Position numbers and translations under genes: made by a program. The notes beneath the pieces are model-generated. The model was not told the origin of the DNA. It was given only the letters and a program-made list of their open reading frames with translations, and made no database searches. A stretch of DNA of 64,000 bases from assembly GCF_018223345.1 (NCBI RefSeq), contig NZ_CP073587.1:1957001-2021000 (forward strand). The letters are read 5' to 3'. The stretch's first letter is position 1. Each line of letters opens with the position of its first letter. This document shows, in pieces, positions 56,656 through 64,000 of this stretch. The stretch is from Shewanella yunxiaonensis. GTDB taxonomy: Bacteria > Pseudomonadota > Gammaproteobacteria > Enterobacterales > Shewanellaceae.

Positions 56656-57690
56656 CTACAACAATGACATGAGATTGTCGCTGTCATGATCATGCAATAG
56701 CTGCCCTTGTATCTGTTCTTCCAGTGTGGCGTTAGGCAAGCTGATATCATCCAGATCATGATCATTGCGTGGTGGAGATACCCCACCCGTTCCCGGATTT
56801 GGTGCCATTTGATGCACTTGCCCCATGACGCGGACAATGCTTATGGGGTAGTTATTTGTGTTCGAGGTCTGCGTATCCGCATTACTACTGTCCGCCGAGT
56901 TGCTTGCAGCAGCTTGATCTTTAGCCGCAGTATTGGCAGAGATATCAGACGTTATCGGTTTATTACTTTCCATATCTCTTAATGCCGCGGCCTGTTCTCT
57001 CGCGGTGTTATATTTTCGCATAGCCTCCGCTGCCACTTGTATGTCTGCCAGTGAAGGCTGTTGTGGTGCCATAGCCGCAGCATAAACCTGTCGCATTTTG
57101 GTCATGGTGGCAATGGGATCACCCGGCACAATTGAGACATCAATTTGGACTTCACCATCCACCGCATAACGTTTGCCATCGGCCCCATGTTCATAGTCAA
57201 ACTGAGGCGAGCCTGCATAAACGCCACCGACAGCGGCATGAGCCTGTTCATGAGTGCGGACTTCTTGATCGCGTTGTTGCAATGATTCGAGTTGTTGCTG
57301 CGCTTGCTGTTGTTTAGCGTTATCCGCACTCACGGAAGCTTGAGCTGTCGCGCTGGAATTGGCAGATTCAGCGGTTTGATCCTGATCGTTTACTGAAGTA
57401 TCGGCAGCATCTTCTGCCGCCGTTTGATTGCCGCTACTGTCATACAGTGCTGCAGCACCTAGGACGCCATAGGACAAACTCACCAGCGATGAACGCCCAC
57501 TATCCACAACAATATCATTAGCAGAGAGTTTTGCAGTCTCAGTTACCAGAGATGATGGAACCGCGGATACACGGTTAGACGGAGTCTGACTAGCAGACGA
57601 GGCTTGCCCGACTAACGTTTTAGGTACAAGCATCACGCTATTAACGTTAGTCCTTGTTGGCGCATTCGATGAGAGAAGCGCCGGGAACAT
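56656..57690 (-). CDS. SprA-related family protein with HExxH motif
   Basis: The 344-residue protein has a low-complexity, Ala/Ser/Thr/Gln/Asp-rich N-terminus (about 1-130) and a short conserved block of about 50 residues: VRTHEQAHAAVGGVYAGSP with His147, Glu148 and His151, then DGKRYAVDGEVQIDVSIVPGDP, as in the SprA-related family. This suggests a zinc peptidase, but no substrate is established. No signal peptide is seen. The start at 57690 has GAGGTG 4 bases upstream. It directly follows the 92-residue rod-like gene, forming a probable two-gene operon. Confidence 0.75.
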   Translation of the reverse strand: MFPALLSSNAPTRTNVNSVMLVPKTLVGQASSASQTPSNRVSAVPSSLVTETAKLSANDIVVDSGRSSLVSLSYGVLGAAALYDSSGNQTAAEDAADTSVNDQDQTAESANSSATAQASVSADNAKQQQAQQQLESLQQRDQEVRTHEQAHAAVGGVYAGSPQFDYEHGADGKRYAVDGEVQIDVSIVPGDPIATMTKMRQVYAAAMAPQQPSLADIQVAAEAMRKYNTAREQAAALRDMESNKPITSDISANTAAKDQAAASNSADSSNADTQTSNTNNYPISIVRVMGQVHQMAPNPGTGGVSPPRNDHDLDDISLPNATLEEQIQGQLLHDHDSDNLMSLL

Positions 57691-57691
57691 A

Positions 57692-57970
57692 CTACACCTC
57701 AATATCTATGATGCTGCCCAGTGCATCATTTTCTCGCTGCAACACATCAACAGAGGCTTCTCCCTGACGTTGAGAGGCCATTGCTGAAACCAAGGCATCA
57801 GTTGTATCACGGCTTTTCGGGGTGGCGGCAACAGCCGAGCTGGTATCTGTAGATGAGGTAGTTGCAGGTTGAGTGACAGCCTGAGCGACATCAACTGTTG
57901 CCTGAGTTAATCCAGACTGCGCAGATTGCAGCCCCTGTATGCCTGCGGCGAATGCTGGCTGTATTTGCAT
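57692..57970 (-). CDS. Small flagellar-rod-like protein
   Basis: The 92-residue protein has an N-terminal helix pattern (GIQGLQSAQSGLTQATVDVAQAV) and C-terminal segment (SVDVLQRENDALGSIIDIEV) resembling the terminal helices of flagellar rod and hook proteins, with a Thr/Ser/Ala-rich middle. It lacks the globular domain of true rod proteins. I do not recognise a named family. Its stop is one base from the start of the SprA-related gene, so the two are almost certainly co-translated. No flagellar genes are nearby. Confidence 0.6.
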   Translation of the reverse strand: MQIQPAFAAGIQGLQSAQSGLTQATVDVAQAVTQPATTSSTDTSSAVAATPKSRDTTDALVSAMASQRQGEASVDVLQRENDALGSIIDIEV

Positions 57971-58270
57971 TACTCAACCTCCAACAATAAGGATTTGATT
58001 GGCATTAATTAACGCTTGATTATTGTACAAATCAGATTTGAAGTACAGTGAGCACTGACAGCCGACTGGGTAAATCTTTGCAAAATAATCTTTGGTCCAA
58101 CAATGTTCGGACTTAACCTTAAAAAGATAGAGATAATTTTGAAATTAACGATAACTGACAAAGACTCATATTTAAAATTTAAGCTAACACATGTTCACTT
58201 AAATATAGTATTTAACCAGTGCTATTGATACACTCAAAACTTAGGGCGCCAACGAACACCTACTATAGCC
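57971..58270. other. 300-base AT-rich divergent gap
   Basis: Upstream of the rod-like/SprA-related pair and of the hemolysin III family gene. No RNA, operator or reading frame that I can support. Confidence 0.3.
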
Positions 58271-58936
58271 ATGACAGTAAAAACCGCAGAAGAATCCATT
58301 ACTAGTAGTTATTCCGTTAATGAAGAGCTAGCAAATAGTATTAGCCATGGTTTGGGAATTATTCTCGGAATTGTCGCGCTAACACTGATGCTGAGTAAAG
58401 GCTGGTATTCCCTTAATAGCATTCAGTTAACAGGTGTAAGCATATACGGGGCCAGTTTTATACTGTTATTTCTTTGTTCAACGCTATATCACAGTATTCC
58501 GCAGCTACATTGGAAGCGCCGGCTGAAAGTTCTCGATCATTGCGCTATTTATCTGCTGATTGCTGGCACTTACACCCCCATGATGCTGATCTCCATGAAT
58601 GGCACGGGTACTGAGTGGGTGCTGATAGCCATTTGGTCTCTGGCCGCAGGCGGTGTGCTGTTTAAAAGTTTCTTTGTGCATAGATTCAAAGCATTGAGTC
58701 TGACGTTGTATCTGGTCATGGGGTGGCTTTGCATGGCAATTCTGCCACAACTGATTACACATCTCTCCAGCACGGGCTTCTGGCTACTACTCTCCGGGGG
58801 GCTAAGTTACAGTCTCGGGGTACCCTTCTATGCCATTAAAGCGATCCCCTTTAACCATGCTATCTGGCACCTGTTTGTACTGGGTGGCGCAGTGTGCCAC
58901 TTTCTGTGCATTTATCTGAGCGTCATTCCATCTTGA
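58271..58936 (+). CDS. trhA: Hemolysin III / TrhA family membrane protein
   Basis: The 221-residue protein has about seven membrane helices and the PAQR-like family motifs ELANSISHGLGIILG, CSTLYHS, VLDHCAIYLLIAGTYTP and the final HAIWHLFVLGGAVCHFL. The clustered His and Asp residues form the metal site of this family. E. coli YqfA/TrhA belongs here, and links to membrane lipid homeostasis have been proposed. The name hemolysin is historical. It converges on dnaE2 with a 10-base gap and no terminator. Confidence 0.88.
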   Translation: MTVKTAEESITSSYSVNEELANSISHGLGIILGIVALTLMLSKGWYSLNSIQLTGVSIYGASFILLFLCSTLYHSIPQLHWKRRLKVLDHCAIYLLIAGTYTPMMLISMNGTGTEWVLIAIWSLAAGGVLFKSFFVHRFKALSLTLYLVMGWLCMAILPQLITHLSSTGFWLLLSGGLSYSLGVPFYAIKAIPFNHAIWHLFVLGGAVCHFLCIYLSVIPS

Positions 58937-58946
58937 ACCGTGCGTG

Positions 58947-61900
58947 TCAATGAAAATCTCGTGATTTCACGAGCAGTTGTTCCATCACCGCAGACAAATT
59001 CTGTAACTTTCCGGCAATCAGATGCAGAACACCAGATGAGAATTCAACAATTCCGCTGACCTTGAGAATACGTGCCGACAGGTAGGGTTGTCGCTGCGCC
59101 TTGGCCGTTCCACTCCAAATAATCACATTAATATGCCCGGTCTCATCTTCCAGGGTAACGAAAGTGACACCACTAGCGGTTCCCGGTCGTTGTCGACCAA
59201 CCACCAGTCCCGCGACCGTTACCAACTGTCCATGACGGCACTGCCATAAGGACTCAGCGGTATAACAATGTGGCAAACCGCCCTGCTGGCGCAACAAAGC
59301 CATAGGGTGACGCCCCAAAGACAACCCAATATGGGCATAATCTGCCAGCATAGCATCCACTTCGGTTACTCGTGGCAAAGTGACATCCATTTCTACCGTA
59401 TCTGCCAGCGTAAGCAATGGTAGCTGTTGCTGCTGTGCGGCTGCCAATTGCCAACGCGCCTGATGTCGATCTCCACTGAGTTCCGCGAACGCATCGGCAC
59501 TGGCTAATGCCTCCAGATCGTCTCGATTGAGCTGTAATGACGCAAGCTGTGACAACTGCTGAAAACCTGAAGCTCGTGTTTGTAGTAGCTTGGTTGCCGC
59601 GCTGAAACTTAATCCTTTAACCAGACGCATTCCTAGTCGCAAAGCAAAAGCGCCTTCGGCGGTTGTTTCCAGCGTACAGTCCCAATCACTATGATTAATG
59701 GCGACCGGTAAGACACTGACACCATGACGCCGCAGATCCTGCACCAGCTGTGACGGGCTGTAGAATCCCATCGGCTGACTGTTGAGTAATGCACAACAAA
59801 ACGCAGCAGGATGGTAATGTTTCAGATAGGCCGACACATATGCCAATAGTGCAAAACTGGCAGAATGCGATTCTGGGAAACCATATTCACCAAAACCCCG
59901 GATCTGACTGAAAATCTGTCTCGCAAAACTTTCGCTGTAACCGCGCGCGGCCATGCCATCAAGTAACTTCTGTTCAAACTGTTCCAGTTCACCGGTGCGT
60001 TTCCAACTGGCCATTGCCCGCCGTAACTGATCAGCTTCCCCCCCACTGAATCCTGCGGCAACCATCGCCAGATGGATCACCTGTTCCTGAAAAATCGGTA
60101 CACCGAGCGTGCGTTCGAGTACGCTACGCACCGCGTCTGAAGGGTAAACAACTGCTTCCAGTCCATCTCGGCGTCGTAAGTAAGGATGCACCATATCGCC
60201 CTGAATCGGTCCGGGGCGAACAATGGCAATCTGCACCACCAAATCGTAGTAACAAGCCGGCTTCAGCCGCGGTAACATGCTGGTTTGGGCGCGAGATTCA
60301 ACCTGAAAAACGCCCATACTGTCCCCGCGCTGTAACATCCGGTAAACCGCTGGGTCCTCCCAACAGATTTGCGCCATAGAAAATGGTTGCAGGTGGCGAC
60401 TGAGTAACTCAAAACACTTGCGAATAGCCGTCAGTATACCCAGTGCCAGCACGTCTACTTTCAACAATCCCAGACTTTCCAGATCGTCTTTATCCCACTG
60501 GATCACCGTTCTGTCTGGCATAGCGGCATTTTCTATCGGAACCAGTTCTGCCAAAGGGCCCGCAGAAATAATAAAGCCACCGACATGCTGCGACAGATGG
60601 CGAGGGAACCCCATAAGCCCTTGCACTAATGGCAAGAGCCAGCAGCCTAGTCCCTGCTGAGGAATGAATGCCTGTCGCTGTAATTGTTGTTGCCAGTCTT
60701 CTTGCGGATCACGACGATCCACCGCCGCCATCAAGGCTTCAATGCGCTGTTCGTCCAAGGCTAATGCCTTACCCACATCTCGCATCGCACTACGAAATCG
60801 GTAACTGATAACACTGGCAGCCAATGCTGCACGCGCTCTGCCATATTTCTGATAGATATACTGAATGACTTCCTCACGCCTCTCGTGCTCAAAATCCACA
60901 TCAATGTCTGGTGGCTCGTGGCGCTCCTTGGAGATAAACCGCTCAAACAACATGTTGATTTTGGTCGGATCGACTTCAGTGATCCCGAGACAAAAACACA
61001 CGACTGAGTTAGCGGCAGAACCTCGTCCCTGATGCAGAATTTGTTGTGCTTTAGCAAAGTTGACTAAGTCATAAATCGTCAGAAAGAAATATTCATACTG
61101 CAGTTCGCCGATAATCTGTAATTCACGGCGGTACTGCTGGGATACTGACGCTGGCACATTATCGTGATAACGGCGTTTAGCCCCCTTTTCCACTTCCTGC
61201 ACCAGATATTGTGTTGCGGTCAATCCGGCGGGAACCAACTCCGCCGGATATTCATATCTGAGTTCAAACAGAGAGAAATGGCAATTCTCTGCAATTCGTA
61301 GAGCGTTATCCAACCATGATTGTGGAAAGCGCTTCTTGATTGCGGATATTGGCTTCATTGCTGTTTCAGCATTAAGGCTAAGCAGAGCGCCGGCATGAGG
61401 AATATCGGTGTTATGGCGAATACAGGTCAACACATCTAATAATCGTTGCCGCTGCGGTGCATGCATACGAACGTTACCAGCCGCCACACAGGTTAATCCG
61501 GCCACGTCTGCCAATTGTTGCTGCAGATTAAGTTGGCAAGCTTCTCCTGCGATGAGCTGACGTTCCATCAACAAATATGGCAATACACCTAATGCCTCTG
61601 TTATCTGCTGCAATAGTTGCTGTAACTGGGTTAACGCCTGAAACTGCCCCATGGCAGTCCATTCTGGGGACAGCGGTAATGGCGGTGGTCGCCATAAGCA
61701 AATACAGGTTTGTTGTAACGAAGCAAAATCCGCCAATGACAGCTGATAACTCCCTTTCGCCGCACGGCGACGTCCCAGCGTGATAAGACTGCTTAATCTG
61801 GCATATCCCAAACGATCTGGGGCCAGCACCACGAGTAATCCCTGTGGCAATTGAAACTCCGCGCCAACGATCAGGGCAATTTGATGTTTTTTAGCAGCTT

Positions 61901-62051
61901 CGTGAGCTTTCACAATACCGGCCAATGAACATTCATCCGTGATCGCAATCGCTTGATAACCTAAGCGAGCCGCTTCAGCCACCAGCTCCTCCGGATGAGA
62001 AGCACTCCGCAGGAAACTGTAATTGGAAATAGCGTGCAATTCGGCGTACAT
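58947..62051 (-). CDS. dnaE2: Error-prone DNA polymerase DnaE2 (ImuC)
   Basis: The 1034-residue C-family polymerase is the catalytic subunit of the SOS mutasome. The N-terminal PHP domain (YAELHAISNYSFLRSASHPEELV, about 1-75) and the polymerase palm acidic motif DIDVDFEHERR, with the partner LGLLKVDVLALGILT, are visible. Later ESHSASFALLAYVSAYLKHYHP and an OB-fold C-terminus follow. It lacks the tau-binding C-terminal extension of replicative DnaE. Its ATG overlaps the imuB stop by one base (TGATG), so imuB and dnaE2 are coupled. Confidence 0.95.
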   Translation of the reverse strand: MYAELHAISNYSFLRSASHPEELVAEAARLGYQAIAITDECSLAGIVKAHEAAKKHQIALIVGAEFQLPQGLLVVLAPDRLGYARLSSLITLGRRRAAKGSYQLSLADFASLQQTCICLWRPPPLPLSPEWTAMGQFQALTQLQQLLQQITEALGVLPYLLMERQLIAGEACQLNLQQQLADVAGLTCVAAGNVRMHAPQRQRLLDVLTCIRHNTDIPHAGALLSLNAETAMKPISAIKKRFPQSWLDNALRIAENCHFSLFELRYEYPAELVPAGLTATQYLVQEVEKGAKRRYHDNVPASVSQQYRRELQIIGELQYEYFFLTIYDLVNFAKAQQILHQGRGSAANSVVCFCLGITEVDPTKINMLFERFISKERHEPPDIDVDFEHERREEVIQYIYQKYGRARAALAASVISYRFRSAMRDVGKALALDEQRIEALMAAVDRRDPQEDWQQQLQRQAFIPQQGLGCWLLPLVQGLMGFPRHLSQHVGGFIISAGPLAELVPIENAAMPDRTVIQWDKDDLESLGLLKVDVLALGILTAIRKCFELLSRHLQPFSMAQICWEDPAVYRMLQRGDSMGVFQVESRAQTSMLPRLKPACYYDLVVQIAIVRPGPIQGDMVHPYLRRRDGLEAVVYPSDAVRSVLERTLGVPIFQEQVIHLAMVAAGFSGGEADQLRRAMASWKRTGELEQFEQKLLDGMAARGYSESFARQIFSQIRGFGEYGFPESHSASFALLAYVSAYLKHYHPAAFCCALLNSQPMGFYSPSQLVQDLRRHGVSVLPVAINHSDWDCTLETTAEGAFALRLGMRLVKGLSFSAATKLLQTRASGFQQLSQLASLQLNRDDLEALASADAFAELSGDRHQARWQLAAAQQQQLPLLTLADTVEMDVTLPRVTEVDAMLADYAHIGLSLGRHPMALLRQQGGLPHCYTAESLWQCRHGQLVTVAGLVVGRQRPGTASGVTFVTLEDETGHINVIIWSGTAKAQRQPYLSARILKVSGIVEFSSGVLHLIAGKLQNLSAVMEQLLVKSRDFH

Positions 62052-63691
62052 CAGCTCATCCAGCCATGTAACAACAATTGCCCCTGACTACGAAAAACCC
62101 AGCAATAACCACCTTGCCGATGGCGCGCCAGAAAATAGTCTCTCGCAGGGAAATTATCGGTAAACCAAGGAGATACTATACGCTCTGGGCCTCTGAGTAT
62201 GTCGACATCATCTACCGACAAAGGTTGCGGTTCAGCCAACAACCATAAAGGCCTGAGCGCCATCACCGGCACAGGCAACTTCGCCGGTTGCGGAGGCCAC
62301 TGTTGGATCGGCTGACTATGGCTTGCCTGTTCCGGTAATGGCGATGCCTGATAGCACAATTGACGCACGCGTTCTTTGCCAAGCCTGGCCTGCAGTCGTG
62401 CGAGTAACTCCGGAAATGGTTGCTGCTCGTGGCTAGTTTTACTCAAGACGCCATTCTGCAGTTGCTGCGCAATAAAATGCCGGACTTGCAGTTCCAGCTC
62501 GATCACCGGCTGTGGCAGCGTCAACCGTTCCAACTGCAGACGACATAATTGCAACAACCCAGCCTGACGAAATTCGCCTAGCGGATAATCAATACGCAAG
62601 ATCATCGGAGCAATATTATTACTACGGAAAAACAGGGTCAGCTGCAGTTGCTGTACAGCCAATTGCCGTACCCGCAAATACGTCGCCAATTGCGCAAACA
62701 TTGGCGTTAATGGAAACATCACCCCTTGGATATAACTGACATCATGCAGTAATAATCGCTTTAGCCGGAAGATGGGGGGCAGATGATACGCCTTACGTGA
62801 ATAACTGAGACGTCCTTCCAATTGCAGCAGTAATGTCAGCAATGGTTGCCCAAAACGTTTACCTAGTTCTGGTCGAGGTAATGATTGTAGTTGTTGCCAG
62901 CAGTTGATCCCCATTGCCAATAGTCGTTGCTGAGTCTTATCGTCCAGCGGTAATGCTTGTAGTGGCAACTGTGATGGCAACTGGGTAGTTATCACAGTTG
63001 CAGGCACTGCTTGAGTCTGATATTCAGCATGGGACTCCGTGACCTGATTTTCTGATGGTAGTTGCCAGGGAACTGCCAATAACCGTTTACGGGTTTGTCT
63101 CGGTGTCGATACCCGGTTCATGCCGAGGGCCGTTGGTGTCGATGCTTTCACACCTTTTGCTAACAACGCCGCATGCAGCGGGTAACGCGCCAGTGCCAGC
63201 GCATAATGTAAACCGTAACACTGACAGCGCTGGTGATAACTTTCCATAAAACGTGACTGGCTGCCAAATAAGCGCAACATCGATCCCATCTCCAGCACCA
63301 GCGTTTCTGTCGGCCAATTCACCGCTGATCCCGCATCAGAGTTAAGCGGCTCTTGCTGCAACAGCGGCGGCCAGATACGTGCACTAAAATCGTAATTCCA
63401 CTGACATAACCAATGTTGTAATGCTTCGCAATCAACCTCTTGTAGCGACAATAACACCAGATCTGGCAACAACGCCTGAGCGGTCGTCTGACTCATGCCA
63501 GATTTAACCCCCCGAGCGGCAGCGTTGGGGCTGACTGAATGCAACTGTTTGGCTGCAGTATCGTATAACGCCAATGGCGGCAATCCAGCAAAGACTGATG
63601 TCGCGGGAGCGACGGTCGTCGATTGCAGGCTCCAGGCCTGATATTGCAATTGCAGCTGTGGGAAATAAACCCCTAGCCAACATTCAGTCAT
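62051..63691 (-). CDS. imuB: ImuB, Y-family polymerase-like mutasome subunit
   Basis: The 546-residue protein is related to Y-family polymerases but begins ECWLGVYFPQLQLQYQAW, where the catalytic DxD-type acidic pair of active members is not conserved, as in other ImuB proteins. It is thought to be a non-catalytic scaffold linking DnaE2 to the sliding clamp through a QxxL[FW]-like motif. A Y-family-like region covers about 1-300, the C-terminal half is the ImuB-specific tail. It overlaps imuA by 8 bases and dnaE2 by 1 base. Confidence 0.93.
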   Translation of the reverse strand: MTECWLGVYFPQLQLQYQAWSLQSTTVAPATSVFAGLPPLALYDTAAKQLHSVSPNAAARGVKSGMSQTTAQALLPDLVLLSLQEVDCEALQHWLCQWNYDFSARIWPPLLQQEPLNSDAGSAVNWPTETLVLEMGSMLRLFGSQSRFMESYHQRCQCYGLHYALALARYPLHAALLAKGVKASTPTALGMNRVSTPRQTRKRLLAVPWQLPSENQVTESHAEYQTQAVPATVITTQLPSQLPLQALPLDDKTQQRLLAMGINCWQQLQSLPRPELGKRFGQPLLTLLLQLEGRLSYSRKAYHLPPIFRLKRLLLHDVSYIQGVMFPLTPMFAQLATYLRVRQLAVQQLQLTLFFRSNNIAPMILRIDYPLGEFRQAGLLQLCRLQLERLTLPQPVIELELQVRHFIAQQLQNGVLSKTSHEQQPFPELLARLQARLGKERVRQLCYQASPLPEQASHSQPIQQWPPQPAKLPVPVMALRPLWLLAEPQPLSVDDVDILRGPERIVSPWFTDNFPARDYFLARHRQGGYCWVFRSQGQLLLHGWMS

Positions 63692-64000
63692 GATAGTTGC
63701 TCACCTGCCGATCCGACTCTTGCGCATGATCCCAAGGGCCAGCCACCACATTCGACGGGGAAGATAGTGTTACCTCAGCCAATGCATACCATCCAGGTAC
63801 CATGACGCCCGACAGCACAATTTCCGGCACTGGCCAGCCACCTCGGCGTTTGAGGATCTGTAATCGGCTACGATTACCCGCCAGAGGTTCCAATGCTAAC
63901 TTCAACGGCACAGGATGATTATTTCCGGCCTGAGATACCGGTAACAGGCAGAATCCCAAGGCGTTTCCTGACTCCGCAGCCAATTGCAAACGCCGCGCTT
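63684..64000 (-). CDS. imuA: ImuA, C-terminal part (cut by the window edge)
   Basis: The gene's 3' end is at 63684; the frame stays open to the right edge, so the 5' part lies outside. The visible 105 or so residues contain ARRLQLAAESGNALGFCLLP, RSRLQILKRRGGWPVPEIVL and a low-complexity C-terminal tail, typical of ImuA. The family is RecA/SulA-like and interacts with RecA and ImuB. The stop overlaps imuB by 8 bases. The promoter, and probably a LexA box, lie outside this window. Confidence 0.85.
   Translation of the reverse strand, partial: ARRLQLAAESGNALGFCLLPVSQAGNNHPVPLKLALEPLAGNRSRLQILKRRGGWPVPEIVLSGVMVPGWYALAEVTLSSPSNVVAGPWDHAQESDRQVSNYHD

Overview
The window is a chromosomal stretch of a gammaproteobacterium, most probably Shewanella or a close relative. 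The evidence is gene content and order: ubiG, a HAD phosphatase, nrdA, nrdB and a YfaE-like ferredoxin; two glyceraldehyde-3-phosphate dehydrogenases flanking a DUF2989-like lipoprotein; bamC-dapA; gcvR-bcp; bepA with an arsC-like gene; and aspS-yebC-ruvC-ruvA-ruvB. Nearly all genes look like intact, vertically inherited housekeeping genes. The assignment rests on protein recognition and synteny from memory, with no database search.

Layout. 0.3-5.8 kb: ubiquinone synthesis (ubiG), a HAD phosphatase and the class Ia ribonucleotide reductase genes with a near-consensus NrdR box upstream. 5.9-15.3 kb: fadH, sppA, ansA, a YeaC-like protein, a zinc-ribbon membrane protein, an M14 carboxypeptidase and a DUF885 lipoprotein, an envelope and peptide turnover group. 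15.4-25.8 kb: dgt, then a loose set of poorly known genes (a membrane protein, an SDR, an HExxH protein, a PAS chemoreceptor, an exported amidohydrolase, several small proteins) with longer intergenic gaps. 25.9-26.5 kb: a decayed phage-type integrase 3' end next to a tRNA-Gly/Cys/Leu operon, the only clear trace of mobile DNA. 26.7-30.4 kb: the two GAPDH genes with two HexR-like operators. 30.5-34.6 kb: an RND efflux pair. 34.9-46.9 kb: bamC-dapA, gcvR-bcp, an AI-2E/PerM-family permease, bepA with arsC-like, a large lipoprotein with a zinc-protease motif, hda, a DUF2066 protein and uraA. 46.9-53.7 kb: ruvB-ruvA-ruvC-yebC-aspS, then cmoA-cmoB for tRNA wobble-uridine modification. 53.8-58.9 kb: an apparently catalytically dead M3-peptidase-like exported protein, a LysR regulator, a SprA-related HExxH protein paired with a small flagellar-rod-like protein, and a hemolysin III family protein. 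58.9-64.0 kb: the imuA-imuB-dnaE2 mutagenesis cassette, with imuA running off the right edge.

Shared themes are DNA precursor supply and genome repair (nrdAB, dgt, ruvABC, hda, imuAB-dnaE2), central carbon switching (two GAPDHs with HexR-like sites) and envelope quality control (bepA, bamC, sppA, several exported hydrolases). No CRISPR array, complete prophage, insertion sequence or rRNA was seen. The items most worth a second look are the integrase remnant at tRNA-Leu, the dead M3-like protein, the three uncharacterised HExxH proteins, and the SprA-related/rod-like pair.
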